Assembly: GCA_030323885.1 (NCBI GenBank)
Contig: CM059187.1
Span: forward strand, 84,714,027-84,778,026
Source: Branchipolynoe longqiensis
Taxonomy: Eukaryota > Annelida > Polychaeta > Phyllodocida > Polynoidae
Direction of reading: 5' to 3'
Length of the DNA stretch: 64,000 nucleotides
Every line of letters begins with the position of its first letter. The first letter of the stretch is position 1. Made by a program: the position numbers and the translations under genes. A model generated the notes under the pieces. The model was not told where the DNA came from. It saw only the letters and a list, made by a program, of their open reading frames with translations, and made no database searches. Below are positions 1-10,924 of this stretch, piece after piece.

Positions 1-135
1 ATGGGGGTGGGGGGTGAGAGTTGGGGGGCGATAGGGAAGGGTGCGGGTCTGGGTGGGGGTGGGGTGGGGTGGGGTGAGAGTGGGGGTGGGGGTGTCGGTG
101 AAGGTGGGGGTTGGAAGGGAGTGTGGGGGGGGGAG
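1..135. repeat. G-rich low-complexity DNA (GGGTGGGGTG type)
   Basis: The top strand is runs of three to eight G separated by one to three T or A. It satisfies the simple G-quadruplex pattern many times. The open frame across it is Gly/Val-rich and is not credible as a protein. It may be the end of a longer array lying left of the window. Confidence 0.8.
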
Positions 136-847
136 CTTTATGACGAGACCGCCGCTTTGGGGACGGGTGCCAGGAAAAGCGACCAATTTGGAGTGAGCGG
201 GGTGTCGGGACCGATAGCGGGATTATGCATGTGTGGCCGTTGTGAACCCGTGCCGCTGGGGAGGTGGATAACGAGTTGTGTGCGACCTCCCGTGGCCCAG
301 GAGGTGCTGGCCCGGGGAGCTGTGAGCAGGATGGCCGGCAAGCAGGGCGGAAGGCAGAGGCATGGTGGTGGTGGTGGTGATGGTGGTGGTGAACGGAGCA
401 TGTCTGAATGTGGTGAGGGGAAACTGCGCCTGTAGAAAAGCGAACGGAACACGGCGTTAGAGGCAGGAAACAGAATGGAGGTAGGCGGAGCAGTTAGCTC
501 CAGGGGAGCAGGAAACCAGGCTGGCAGGCATTATTCAGTCAGCCCAGCAGACTGACGCGCGTGGTGTAGAGACAGCCCCGGGAAACTAAAGGGGAGACGG
601 CGGGGTTGCGGGGAGAGAGGGGGCGGGGAAAAGGTGACATACTTCCGGTCTCTTTGTGGACGGTGGAAAGTTGGGCAGGATAAAGAACAGAGGAGTGGAG
701 AGGAGATGGTGTGTCGGGTTTTGGGGGTTGGCTGGTAAATATTCAGGAAAACATATATGGTATATATTCATTAGGTGATACTTCAATATTTAGTGTCTGT
801 TTATTCTGTGCACTGAAATATGCTCAATTGCGTCCCTTACAGATTTA
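136..847. other. No recognisable gene
   Basis: Moderately GC-rich, apparently single-copy sequence. It contains a short GGT run near 361-395. No motif, tRNA fold or repeat match to the rest of the window was seen. Confidence 0.5.
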
Positions 848-1605
848 GTTGCAGCTGCATAGTCAGAGGAAACCATCACATTTTCAAAAGCATCAAACTG
901 TCATAAGCATCAAATTTTCAAAAGCTTCCTATTTTCAAAAGCTTCCCATTTTCAAAAGCATCACATTTTCAAAAGCATTCCAGTTTCAAAAACATTACAT
1001 GTTCAAAAGCATTCCATTTTCAAAAGCATTCCATTTTCAAAAGCATCAAATTTCAAAAGCATTACATTTTCAAAAGGATTATATTTTCAAAAGCATTCCA
1101 TTTCCAAAAACATCAAATTTTCAAAAGCATTACATTTTCAAAAGCATAAAATTGTCAAAAGCATAAACTTTTCAAAAGCATCACATTTTCAATAGCATCA
1201 AATTTTCGAAAGCATCAAATTTCAAAAGCATTACATTTTCAAAAGCATTCCATTTTCAAAAGCATTCCATTTTCAAAAGCATCACATTTTCAACGCATCC
1301 CATTTTCGAAAGCATCAAACTTTCAAAACCGAAACAATAACCTAGAATTTATTCTATATCTATAATTAGATCCTCATGCACTTATTAAACATTTGTTGCC
1401 ACATATAAGGGGACACCAAATCAATGTAATAGAACCTGTTACTGCAGAAGCCTATGGTGTCAGAGTTTTGGCCTGCTTGCCAAAATTAATTTGGTATATT
1501 TGCACTTCAAATATCTCAACACTTAGCCATTTAATACAATAGTTACTTCTAACTAAAGTAAGATAGATTATACCGACCAATCAAATATATTTATCTCAGA
1601 AATTA
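848..1605 (-). mobile_element. MITE-1 copy with internal 17-bp expansion
   Basis: This is one of four or five copies of a short non-autonomous DNA element (others near 8.4, 37.2 and 54.9 kb, plus a terminus at 34.5 kb). The end at 851-864 (GCAGCTGCATAGTC) matches the right terminus of the 55-kb copy read in reverse (AAAGCTGCATAGTCC). The body from about 1313 to 1605, read on the minus strand, aligns with the 8.4-kb copy, including the shared segment ACAGGTTCTATTAC. Between terminus and body, the subterminal motif has expanded into an array. The other terminus is missing or unrecognisable. No protein is encoded. Confidence 0.75.
873..1318. repeat. 17-bp minisatellite (CATTCCATTTTCAAAAG type)
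   Basis: About 26 imperfect units of 16-17 bp, each containing TTTTCAAAAGCAT, with a variable centre (CCA, AAA, ACA). The unit equals the subterminal sequence of MITE-1, CATCAAATTTTCAAAA, found once in the other copies. The array therefore looks like local expansion of the transposon end. The open frame across it (FQKH repeats) is a by-product. Confidence 0.9.
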
Positions 1606-1882
1606 ACAAGACTCAAAACCAACATTTAATTGTGTATGATGAATTACAGATTCTACGTAATATGGCTCCGGTAGATACTATATAGTAGATATTGCCGAAT
1701 ATTCAATCAGAAATATTGTTATACTACATTGCTCCTTTCTTGTATGGTCTTTGCGATGTTGCTCAGTAATTTGCCAACTACTGAACAATACCCACTAAGC
1801 TGACGACTATTTTCATTTTGTCTGTAAAGCTACCAAATAAAGCCCCGTTCCGTGCGGCTTTATCTCGAGCCCATCTGACTTA

Positions 1883-2258
1883 ATTCTGTTCGGCTTCAGT
1901 GAACATTGTTCTGAACTTTATGAGTAGCAATGAACAATGTACCTGAATTATGTTCTGCTTCAGGAAACATTGCCCTGACCTCTATGAGCAACATTGAAGA
2001 ATGCACATGTATTTTGTTCCGCTTCCATTCTGCTACATACACCTTATGAACAATACTGAAGAATGTAGCTGGATTCTGTTCATGTTGAGTGAACATTATG
2101 CTACACTTTATGAGCAACGATGAACAATGTACCTGCATTTTGTTTTGCTTCAGGAAACATTGCCTTGATCTTTATGAGCAAGATTGAAGAATGTACCTCA
2201 ATTCGATTCTGTTTTAGTAAAAATTCCCCTGCACGTTAAGAGCAACATTGAAGAATGC
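1883..2258. repeat. About 68-bp tandem minisatellite
   Basis: Five to six diverged units contain TTCTGYTTCAGGAAACATT followed by TTTATGAGCAACATTGAAGA. A last piece (GCAACATTGAAGAATTTACC) reappears at 2649, after a SINE and an AT-rich tract. The array was therefore split by insertion. Confidence 0.8.
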
Positions 2259-2265
2259 GTATTAA

Positions 2266-2345
2266 TTATCTTCTGCATTAATGCATTAATTATATTCTGC
2301 ATTAATGCATTAATTATATTCTGCACATTCTGCATTAATGCATAT
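2266..2345. repeat. About 24-bp AT-rich tandem repeat
   Basis: Three to four units of TTCTGCATTAATGCATTAAT; each unit contains the palindrome ATTAATGCATTAAT. Confidence 0.8.
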
Positions 2346-2361
2346 ACTAGTCTAGACGTGA

Positions 2362-2648
2362 TGTTCTCTGTGGCAGAGTGCTTAGAGTGTCTGACTTTTT
2401 TTTTAGGTAGGATTCCTAATCTGAAGGTTGGTGGATCAATTCCCCATGCCCCCACCTGTGTCAATTTGGATTTCCACCCCTGTGTATAACTTACAGCATC
2501 ATCAAAGGCCAGTTGCTCTCATACCATGTCTATATAAAAGTGTAGGCCTGGGCTTTCTATCGACAAACTGTCTAATGGTGAATACAACTCTATTCAGACT
2601 TATCCATGATAGGCAGTATAAATCTTCAAGAACAAAAAAAGAAAAAAA
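2362..2648 (+). mobile_element. SINE-B (tRNA Ser/Leu-like head)
   Basis: The head TGTGGCAGAGTGCTTAGAG is an A-box-like tRNA start of the Ser/Leu type. It is followed by GGTTGGTGGATCAATTCCCC, a B-box region altered from the canonical GGTTCGATTCC seen in the 55-kb copy. A body of about 190 bp shared with copies at 55.1 and 34.5 kb follows (GGCTTTCTATCGACAAACTG, AGGCAGTATAAATCTTCAA). The 3' end is A-rich. It interrupts the 68-bp minisatellite. Confidence 0.85.
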
Positions 2649-2670
2649 GCAACATTGAAGAATTTACCGA

Positions 2671-3429
2671 AAAGCAAAGCAGTGATGTATCACACCGAGA
2701 TAACCAATTATGTCTAATAACTAGCAGGGTCCTAGAGACTAGTGTTGTCAGTCGGCATGCAGTTTACTTTCTGCAGCAAATTGGTTTCCATATATCTGAG
2801 TGAGATTACCACTACAAGATTATATATAGTTAAAATGTGACCCTCCAAACGGGTCTATAGGCGATACTGACCAGGCGCAGCTGGTCTACAGTGCTTAGAG
2901 GCCCTCTCAGGTCCCCAACACTGTACCACACAGGGTCAGTTAGATAGGGAACTGAAGATAGATAGTGTCCTTGTTTATATTACCATACTAGATTATGATT
3001 TTATATGGCTAGCGAGAAGAACAGCTCAGCAAGAAACCTAAGAAATGTTGTGTTCGCCGGTGTTGAAGAGGTACTGAGAATGTCCGTTCTGCCATGGCTA
3101 GATAAAATGTTCGATCCTCTATACGCAAAGTGACTAGCAGCGAGGGGTGGTGGTACTCCCACCCCTCACTCACCCTCCCGATCATGTCACTATTGTCAGT
3201 GATCAGAGTGCCCCCGTGCCTGGGCGCGGGGCCACCCTACTACCTTCCCCACTCACTCTATGTACATATCTCGCAATATATAGAGTATATATATATATTA
3301 TGTCATATACATCGGTTATATAATTTATTATGTGTATATGAATAAAGAATAGCCCATAATCCTTTTCAGTGTAATTATCCGGACACCTCTCGCTTCCCGA
3401 CACCTCTCGATTCCCGACTAGCAAAAATA
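2671..3429. other. No recognisable gene
   Basis: AT-rich to mixed sequence with a short TA-rich tract near 3270-3340. No coding, RNA or shared repeat signal was seen. Confidence 0.4.
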
Positions 3430-3439
3430 GCTCAGAAAG

Positions 3440-3785
3440 AAACAAAGGACAATTTATTTGATTTAAAGATGCCTCTAGAGCACATTGATTTTCATCATCA
3501 GCATTTGGAAATCAAACATATGGTCATTCTGACATATTTCTTTGGAGGAAACCCACTGCCGCCACATAGGCTACTCTTTCTGATAAGCAGCAAGGGGTCT
3601 TTTATATACACTTTCCCACAGACAGGACGGGACAAATCACAGCCTTTGATGAACCAGTTGTGGACCACTGGTTGGAACAGAACATAGCCCAAACTGCAAT
3701 TGTGTCCACTGGGCAGGATCGATAGGATGACCCACACCTTCAGAGCTGGACAATCTACCGCCTGAGCTATGTCCCGCTCCCCTAA
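3440..3785 (-). mobile_element. SINE-D, mollusc-type tRNA-derived SINE
   Basis: Read on the minus strand, the head is GCGGGACATAGCTCAGGCGG, a tRNA A-box context, with a degraded B-box at about 3710-3725. The body on the plus strand contains CTAGAGCACATTGATTTTCA, ACATATGGTCATTCTGACAT, GGAAACCCACTGCCGCCACA and GGGTCTTTTATATACACTTT. I recall this combination as an abundant repeat in mollusc genomes. A second, head-less copy lies at 21.2 kb. Confidence 0.8.
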
Positions 3786-3789
3786 AGGC

Positions 3790-4414
3790 GAGGACCAAAC
3801 ACAATGTGGATATCGAGGCCTTTTGAGTTACATTCCACAAAGAGTCGCTGAAGCCTTCACGACAACGTCCAACGTTTATCCATCCATATCTCACTATTAG
3901 AAGAACATTCCACAATCGAAAGGTAATCACCCGAATGAATAGAAGGCGGGATGTCATTCATGAAGCATGGGATGTGCTAATTTAAGCAGGCAGAAAGGAA
4001 GGGAGGGTGAGAGGGATGGTGGGGGGCGGTCTGTCAGGGCGCAGACTGGCAGACAAAAGGTGTGGGTATGTGTAAGACAAATGGCGCGATAACTGGAGAC
4101 GATGTAGTCTTTACCCACGGGCCGCGTGCCTTCCCTGTGACGGCCCATAGACCAGCGGAGGCCAATGAATTACACAAAGGTTTCCCGTCAACCGGCACCG
4201 ATTTAGCGGCTCCATGCTCACACCATTAATAGCAAATGACAAGAAAGCCTAATTGCCGTCTTAAAGAATGTGTTCCTAGATAACAAGTTCGCCAGTTGAT
4301 TTCGCCAAACTGGAGCAGGCAGCGGAAGTCCCACCTCTCTCTCCCTCTCTCTCTCACTCTCTCACTCTCTCTCCAGGATCCTGCTTGCATGAACAGATAT
4401 ATCGCTGGCTTAAT
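3790..4414. other. No recognisable gene; CT microsatellite
   Basis: Single-copy-looking sequence with a CTCTCT tract at about 4336-4372. No gene evidence. Confidence 0.4.
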
Positions 4415-4606
4415 GACTGGTTAGCTCAGTGTCAGGATAACGTGACTGAGTGCGACATCAATTAATGGTGCCGGCGGCTTGATTTCCCAGTTGGCCAGCA
4501 TTATAAAGTCGCCATGAGTGTGCACTATGCAAGTCAGTACCTGTCGTGTTATGACCTTAGATGTTGGCAGGATCTAAAACTCCAACAACCAACCAACAAG
4601 CTGGTG
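4415..4606 (+). mobile_element. SINE-C, 3' part
   Basis: It starts at GGTTAGCTCAGTGTCAGGAT and runs to AAACTCCAACAACCAACC. It carries the conserved body blocks GTGACTGAGTG, TATAAAGTCGCCATGAGTGT and GACCTTAGATGTTGGCAGGA. The tRNA head is absent, so this is a 5'-truncated copy of the commonest SINE in the window. Confidence 0.85.
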
Positions 4607-5582
4607 TAATGGGCTTTCTGATCTCGTGTGCCATCAGGCTTGAGATCACGGTTGCCACCCAGCTTTTGTAGAGTGTTGTGAGACATCTTCAGGTCAGTGG
4701 ATGAGATGTATTCAGAACAGGGGAACATTGCGAAGATTCAACAATTTATAACACATAATTAATTAGCCAACTGTGCAGGAACTCATATCGCTATAATGTA
4801 TGGGCAACTTTAAGGAATGGATTTGAAAGCAGGTCAATGATTTATAATAACGAGATAATCAATTGTCCGTGATGCTTGTCAACACAGGTAATTTGACATT
4901 CGGACACAGCCATAGCCTCATAGTAACTAAGAAGGCCTTATGCGGACACCTATCAAGGAACGGCCGCACTATGATATGCCTTGTATGCTAGCACCGCCGA
5001 TATTCACTTTTAAAATACAGAACCTGATTACCTAACTAATGCTACTGACCTGCTATCTGCAGTCGAACTCCTGAACTAATCAACCTTGTGCGCCGATATA
5101 AGGCCAGGTTCAGCGGCAGAGAGCTCACATTGACACGGGCACAAGGAGGAAACTAACTAGCCTGAAAAATTGCCCCCCGCCCACCCCTATGTCACATTAT
5201 TAAGGGCTAGGGTTAAAATCTTCTTGACCTCACTGTAATTGAACTTGTTGCTAAATTGAACTTTGTACTGATCAAAAACTTTCCTGCTGGTGCTTGAAAA
5301 TTAAACCCAACTTTAAACTAATATGCTGTGTCATTGTCTAATTACAGTTAATGCACATTGCATCACAAAATAGCATCTGTTCTCAGTCCTCATATATTTA
5401 AAGCCTGGGTTTTCATTAGCCAATAGTCAATTCTCCAAAATTTGTGACGATATTTAATATTGCCCCCCTAATTAAGTGTTAGAAGTTGCTGGGAACTACC
5501 TGGCAATTACATATTCTCATGACATTTGAATAGTCCTATCCCCATTGACATTTTAAAATGTCCACCATGATTCCTATATGAT
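4607..5582. other. No recognisable gene
   Basis: AT-leaning sequence of nearly 1 kb. No reading frame, tRNA fold or repeat shared with the rest of the window was detected. Confidence 0.4.
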
Positions 5583-5775
5583 TATGTAGTGGTGTGCACT
5601 GACCTCTCGGGCAATGAGCCACATCGACAGGTAGGTGTGGGTAGTGTGTTGACATCAGGGATCCTAGGTGGTACAATGGTTAGCACACTGGCCCGGAATG
5701 CAAAGAGATGTGGGTTCAAGTCCTGCTCTAGGTGCAATATTTCCCATTTTCATCACCCCCATGACACTGATTGCC
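5583..5775 (+). mobile_element. SINE-A (tRNA-derived)
   Basis: A leader (GTGCACTGACCTCTCGGGCA, AGGTGTGGGTAGTGTG) is followed by a tRNA-like segment at about 5668-5731. It has CCTAGGTGGTACAATGGTTA as A-box region and GTGGGTTCAAGTCCTGC as B-box, closed by CTAGG pairing with CCTAG. The tRNA-like part resembles tRNA-Gln/Glu. Other copies lie at 5.9, 11.2 and 18.8 kb. Confidence 0.85.
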
Positions 5776-5901
5776 GTGACCATGATCCTCTGCAAGCTAT
5801 GCACTGTATAGTTGTTGAACATACCCTGTGTATGTAAGTGCATTGCATTGCCTGTATGTATGTCATTGTAAGCATTACAAGTCTTACAATTCCAGGGGGA
5901 C

Positions 5902-6065
5902 CAGTGTAGTGTTCTGCACTGACCTCTTGGGCAAAGAGCCACATAGACAGGTAGGCGTGGGTAGTGTGGCGACATCAGGGAGCCTAGGTGGTGTAATATT
6001 TAGCACACTCTCCTGGAATGTTGGTTCGAGTCTACTCTAGGCGCAAGATTCCCCATTGTCAGCAC
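5902..6065 (+). mobile_element. SINE-A, second tandem copy
   Basis: It has the same leader (CTGCACTGACCTCTTGGGCA) and tRNA-like block as the copy about 320 bp upstream. The anticodon-to-T arm region is shortened by about 20 bp relative to other copies, so it is unlikely to be transcriptionally active. The head-to-tail spacing suggests a dimeric element. Confidence 0.8.
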
Positions 6066-6393
6066 CCCAACAACATTTATATATATATAGAAATTATGAA
6101 AGGCAAACGAAACACCTTTTAAACACCAACAAAGAAAGTTCTAATTTGTTCTAATTGGTTCCAGCGCCATCACAGCGCCATCACAGTCAGCATGTGGCAT
6201 ATTCTTCCTAGTGATCTGTTAATAGCACATACCGTCTTAGTCTACTGCTCACGAAGCAATCCTCTGCGTTTTCTTGGCATTATTCTCCTTTCGCAGCGAC
6301 TGTGCTAATTAGATATTATCTCCTAATGTAAGCAGATTCCCTGGCCATGTCAGAATCACACCCTCCCCTTACAAAGAACGGCGGGTTCGTTGG
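6066..6393. other. No recognisable gene
   Basis: Starts with a short TA run at about 6077. It contains the local duplication CAGCGCCATCACAGCGCCAT. Nothing else was seen. Confidence 0.4.
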
Positions 6394-7163
6394 TAAAGCC
6401 CCAGTCACACATACCCGGATCAGGGGCTGGACGAGCCCCGGACCGCCATCCGGTGTAGTCTGGGGTGATCTGTGGCTCGTCCGTGGCTCGTCCGTGCCGA
6501 CACCCCCTGATCTGGCCTGATCTGTGGCTCGTCCGGCGCCATCCGGGCTCGGCCCTGGATGTTTTAAAATGTTTAAAACATCCGGAGCGGTCTGGGGGAT
6601 TTTGCGATCCAGGCTCAATCCGGCCTGGCCTGATCCGGGGGTAGTCCGGGGGTGGTCCAGGGGTGATCCGCCTATTCCGGGGGTGGTCTGGGGTGGACCG
6701 GGCCTGTCCAGGGGTGGTTCGGGGTCATTTTGAGCCACAGTTTGACCCAGACCATCCCCGGACTGTCCCGGACTACCCCCGGCCTAGCCACGGACCACTC
6801 CCGAACAGCCGGGGGTGGTCCGGGGATAGTCCGGGGGTGGTCCAGGATAGTCCACGGGTGGTCCGGGGCAGTCCGGGGGTGGTCTGGCCTCATCCAGGTT
6901 AGTCAGGGCCCGGTCCGGCCCAGTCTGGGCTCGTCCGGGGCCGTTCCGAGGTCAGTCCAGGGGTTGTGCGGGGCAGTCCGGGGTGGTCCGGCCTTTGGTC
7001 TGGGACTCACCCGGGGCTCGTCCGGGAAAGTGTGACTGCGAGACAAAAATTGACGAAAACAGTGATTTTATCCATGGCGGTCCGGGACAGTCCAGGCCAT
7101 TCGTCCATGGGTGTTCCGGCTCAAAATCCGGGGCTCGGCCGGCTATGTGTAACTGGGGCTTAA
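6394..7163. mobile_element. TTAA-element a, GC-rich palindromic MITE
   Basis: The left end TAAAGCCCCAGTCACACATA mirrors the right end TATGTGTAACTGGGGCTTAA, with TTAA intact at the right. The interior is very GC-rich and consists of direct and inverted variants of CCGGGGGTGGTCCGGG and CCGGGGCTCGTCCGG. The whole element can fold on itself. The open frames on both strands come from this repetition. No transposase is encoded. The TTAA target suggests mobilisation by a TTAA-specific transposase (piggyBac- or Kolobok-like), which is inference. Confidence 0.8.
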
Positions 7164-7289
7164 GCAGGGTGTCTTCGGGCGGCAGGAATGGGTGGGAACG
7201 GTGTCGGTGTGGTGGGAGGCAGTGTGGAAGCGGGACGAGGCTGATGGGGAAATGGCATCAGCCAGATATCAGGTGAAATTTGAGAGGCG

Positions 7290-7950
7290 GGATGTCGAGG
7301 GGAGGCGAAGTGGGGCGGGAGGAAGCGACAGGAGGTGGTAGAATGAAGTTGGATAGTGATAACGATAGATTGAGGCGGGAGACTACTTGGGCAAAGACGG
7401 GGAGGGGAGAAGGGTGGTAATGCTGCCAGCGAGCAAGTTGAAACAGGAAAAAGGAGGAGGAGGCTGGAGGAGGCGATAGGAAGGGATGGAGGGGAATGAG
7501 GAGGGGCAGGGAGGCTGCGGAGAGGAGGACTGAAATAGGAGGTAGCGGGATGAGGTGTGAGAGGGCGCGGAATGAGAGACGAGGCATGCGAAGACAGGAG
7601 AAGGAGGGAGGAAGAAGGAGGCGGGAGAAGTAAGGAGGGCGGCGGGATGAGGCCGGTGTGGAGGTGGGAGGAAAGCAGGAGGCGGGAGAAGTATGGGAGG
7701 AGGCGGGATGAGGCGAGCCAACGAACCTCGGAGGCGGGCGGCGGGTGGCTGCGGGAGCCTGTTGGTGGACGTCTGCGGGCGAGTGGATGCGGGCGGCTAG
7801 TGGATGCGGGCGGCGGGCGGTGGGCGGCGGGCGGTGCGCGGCGAGCGGCGGGCGGCGGGTGGCGGTTGGCGGGTGGCTAGTTGCGGGCGGGCGGCGGGCG
7901 GGTAGTTGCACGCGGCGGGTGGCGGACGGGCGGCGGGCGGGTAGATGAGG
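7290..7950. repeat. GC-rich minisatellite (GGAGGCGGGAGAAG; GCGGGCGGCGGGTGGC)
   Basis: Purine-rich units around 7440-7720 grade into GCGGGCGG units at 7735-7945. Frames across it are Arg/Gly-rich on one strand and Pro/Ser-rich on the other, as expected from the repeat. It is strongly G-rich on the top strand. Confidence 0.85.
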
Positions 7951-8423
7951 GGACTAGATGGTGAGCAGCGCGTGAGTTATTTCAGCTATTTCACCTCTAT
8001 TTTAACGATGTTGACATTTCGCCTGCCGATATCATCCTAATCCACACGCATCACCCATGCCAGCGGGACGCTGTGCCTTCGCGCCAGGCGCCGCCCAGAC
8101 CAAAGGGAGGCTATGCCCGATATAGCCTGAGACCGTCTTAAAGTCGTGTCGCTCTTTGTCTTCAGCAGGACGCCCTTCTGTTAGCATGGGGCCTCGAAGC
8201 TTGACAAATCCAGACCCATCCGTCCCCGAACAGCCATTCCATCCCACCTTCAAATTGAAGGGTACCCGAACTGAACTAAAGGGGAAAACCATTCTTTAAA
8301 AATATATGCAAAAAAGATAAAGGGAGAAAAAGAAGAAAAAAAAGGTAGACTCAATATCCAATCAAGGTAAACAGAATACGTTTGCATCTTGGTTAATTGA
8401 ATTAACATTGTTGTTCGATAACT
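7951..8423. other. No recognisable gene
   Basis: An 86-codon minus frame (8032-8292) has no recognisable domain. An A-rich tract lies at 8290-8350. Called non-coding with low certainty. Confidence 0.35.
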
Positions 8424-8757
8424 TCAAGTTGCATAGTCCGATGAGTGTGAGTTACTGAGTTAAATACATTAGGTTGATCGGTATAGGCTATCTTGAAATA
8501 ACTTTATTTTTTAAATAGCTAATTTTTTAGACATTTATTCCATGTAGACATAATTTTAGCATGCACACCAAAACTCTTATTCTTACACAATAGGTTTATG
8601 CAGTGACAGGTTCTATTACCTTGACTCAGTATCCCCTTCTATGTGGCGAGACATGTTTATTATGGGCGTATGTATCTAAGTTAGATATGTGGAATCAAAT
8701 CTAGATAATTGCTTCGGTTTTGAAAATTTGATGTTTTCATGGGACTATTCAGCTTTA
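8424..8757 (+). mobile_element. MITE-1 copy
   Basis: It runs from the terminus CAAGTTGCATAGTCCGATGA to the inverted terminus GGGACTATTCAGCTTTAA, about 330 bp. It shares TAAGTTAGATATGTGGAATC and CGGTTTTGAAAATTTGATG with the copies at 37.2 and 54.9 kb. It carries a single subterminal 17-bp motif and no expansion. Non-coding. Confidence 0.8.
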
Positions 8758-9017
8758 ACACATAAGGAATAATGATTGATTGCACAGTTCTTGTCTAGAC
8801 ATATCACCCATGAATACGCATCTACCAATACGCTATGTACTTCAATATGCGCATAGTGATTTTGATTTAGTACTGTCACTCTCCTATATATTTATGTAGA
8901 TATATGCACCTCCATAATATTTGATCTATTCAGATACATCTCATATATATTCAATTTTATAGGTAGATACATATACATATATATATATATATATATATGG
9001 GTGTGTATGCAGTATGC

Positions 9018-9406
9018 CATATGTGATGCATAACGAATTATGCGAGTATAACAATGTGAAGGGAATTGTTTCCATTATATATTATATGATTATTATAGTT
9101 ATTACTATTGTTATCCTCTGTAAGACTCCACACTTGACTGGTAGCGCCACATGCGGCCCACCTCCCCTCCAACGGGTGTGGACAAGTGTCAGTCACACCG
9201 GAGGATTATATATATACAATTCCAGTGCGTGAGTGACAATATGTGCGCTATTGGTGAAGTCGGAAAGGGGTACTAGCGCAACCAGTCATATGCATGGGCC
9301 AACCAGAGAGTAACACACGGCATAGCAGTGGTTAAATAATAGCGGTAAATAAAGGAACATTCCTTGCGCACCTTTATACATGCATAATCTGTGTATATCA
9401 CATATA
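9018..9406. mobile_element. MITE-F, full copy with terminal inverted repeats
   Basis: The left end ATATGTGATGCATAACGAAT, followed by TATGCGAGTATAACAATGTG, is inverted at the right as CACCTTTATACATGCATAAT ... TATATCACATATA, giving imperfect TIRs of about 50 bp. The element sits next to a (TA)n run at 8976-8999. Related ends occur at 25.2, 60.3, 60.4 and 61.2 kb, always beside TA-rich DNA. No coding capacity. Confidence 0.8.
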
Positions 9407-9890
9407 AGTTCCATATATCCTACATACCATTACATAGCCTATGTATTCCTGTAAATGTATATATTCATGTCAATATCGTATATATATTCATACATACAGT
9501 ATACACACCATGTACAGTATATATTATATATTCATGTTAACATAAACAAGCTCCTCCTGATTTTATCTGACGTGGCTTTAACAATGTGAGTAGGCAGTTG
9601 TTAGAGTCTCTACTAGAATGACTGGGATCCATTAAGCGTCGAAATAGGATGGCATCAGATTTCTCTTTTTTGCTGTGTGAATATATGTGTATGGAGGCTG
9701 TGTAAGTGAGTGTGTGAATGAGTGAGTGATCGTGTGTCATGGAAGTGTATCTGTGTGTGTATCCTTCACTCGGCTACACACACAACAAGTAAACTGATAG
9801 TCAATCAGCGCAACATCGCACTTTCATTTACAGCGCGCCGTAGAGGAGGGTACAATAGTACATTTTAAGGCTTGATGTGCTAATATCCGC
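9407..9890. other. No recognisable gene; AT-rich
   Basis: Repeated ATATATTCATGTNAA-like words at 9455-9540 and GTGTGTGAATGAGTGAG words at 9705-9750. Nothing else. Confidence 0.4.
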
Positions 9891-9905
9891 TAGGTTTGTA
9901 GGCTT

Positions 9906-10497
9906 ATGACATCTCCTCTGCGATGCGCATCGGGCGTCGGCTTTGTGCCCCGATCAGAAGGCACACCACAGACTCACGCGGGAGGTCGGCGGGACCAAGT
10001 GGTCCTTAGCCGCTGTCGTATTGGCCACTCGTGGCTTACACATGCATTTCTGCTCAAGGGGGAACCTCCCCCTGAATGTATTGGGTGTCAGTCCCCGCTG
10101 ACACTCAAACACATTTTACTAAGTTGCGTTGATTTGTTGCCCCTGCGCCAACAGTTCTACACTGCAGACAGTATGCATGACCTTTTTACTAAGGTAAAAC
10201 AGGAAAACATTTGAGCCTTTTTGAGGGAAGCTGGACTGTACCACCTCATATAGTTTACTAAATAGATTCTATCAATTATTAATAAAACTTTTCTTTTTCT
10301 ATGGGAATTTGTTTCCCTTGACCACAAATATGTGATTGTGAGCTTCCTAATTTAATGAGTGTCTATTGGAACATAATTGATTGTCTGCTTTTACATGTAA
10401 AAGCGATGGTTTGAACAAAAAACTAACATTTCTCGCCATGAATATGGCCTATGCTGCCGACATGGCGTAAAGGAACCACCAATCAATCAATAATCAA
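9906..10497 (+). mobile_element. 3' end of an I/Nimb-type LINE (RNase H tail)
   Basis: The frame 9906-10214 ends with residues typical of the C-terminus of RNase H-bearing I-clade LINEs: CRIGHSWLTHAFLLKGEPPP, then ECIGCQSPLTLKHILLSC, the CxxC/HxxxxC pattern that closes these polyproteins. After the stop at 10213 comes about 280 bp of 3' UTR ending ATGGCGTAAAGGAACCACCA plus a TCAA-rich tail (AATCAATCAATAATCAATCA). That is a normal LINE 3' end. Endonuclease, reverse transcriptase and most of RNase H are absent, so this is a dead 5'-truncated copy. The clade is assigned by recalled motif resemblance only. Confidence 0.75.
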
Positions 10498-10920
10498 TCA
10501 GAAGGCATGGCAGCGGCGGCTGGGAACGACTGTGGGAACCACTCATCCCGACCCGCATGGACTCACACCAAGTTCTGCCAAGTCTTGAACTTCAATTGCC
10601 CGATTTGAAGGCCTTCAAAAGTCTTGACTTTAACTCCATTGAATTCCATTCCCCACTGGTCTATTTTAGTCTGAAATCACCATTCAGCATTGTCCTTTTT
10701 TTCCTGAAATACAAATAGTCTTGAATTCCTATCAAAAACAGCCATGAAAAGACTTGAAATAGCCTTGAATTGCATATCTTCACATGTGTACATTCCCTGG
10801 ACAGTGACATGACCGGCACAATTTTACTTGTTCACAGTTTTTAGGATCAGCTCTGAGTAGTGATCATTTGAAAATCGTTGGTGAGCATATTCTGTGGGGC
10901 TTACTTAGAGCCCAGGTATT
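10498..10920. other. No gene; dispersed GTCTTGAA words
   Basis: The word GTCTTGAA or CTTGAATT recurs about seven times between 10575 and 10785 without fixed spacing. No other structure was found. Confidence 0.4.
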
Positions 10921-10924
10921 CCTT

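Noticed and set aside
6316..7035. 140-codon minus and 101-codon plus Pro/Gly/Ser-rich frames
   Set aside because: They fall within the palindromic CCGGGG repeats of TTAA-element a and mirror each other on the two strands.
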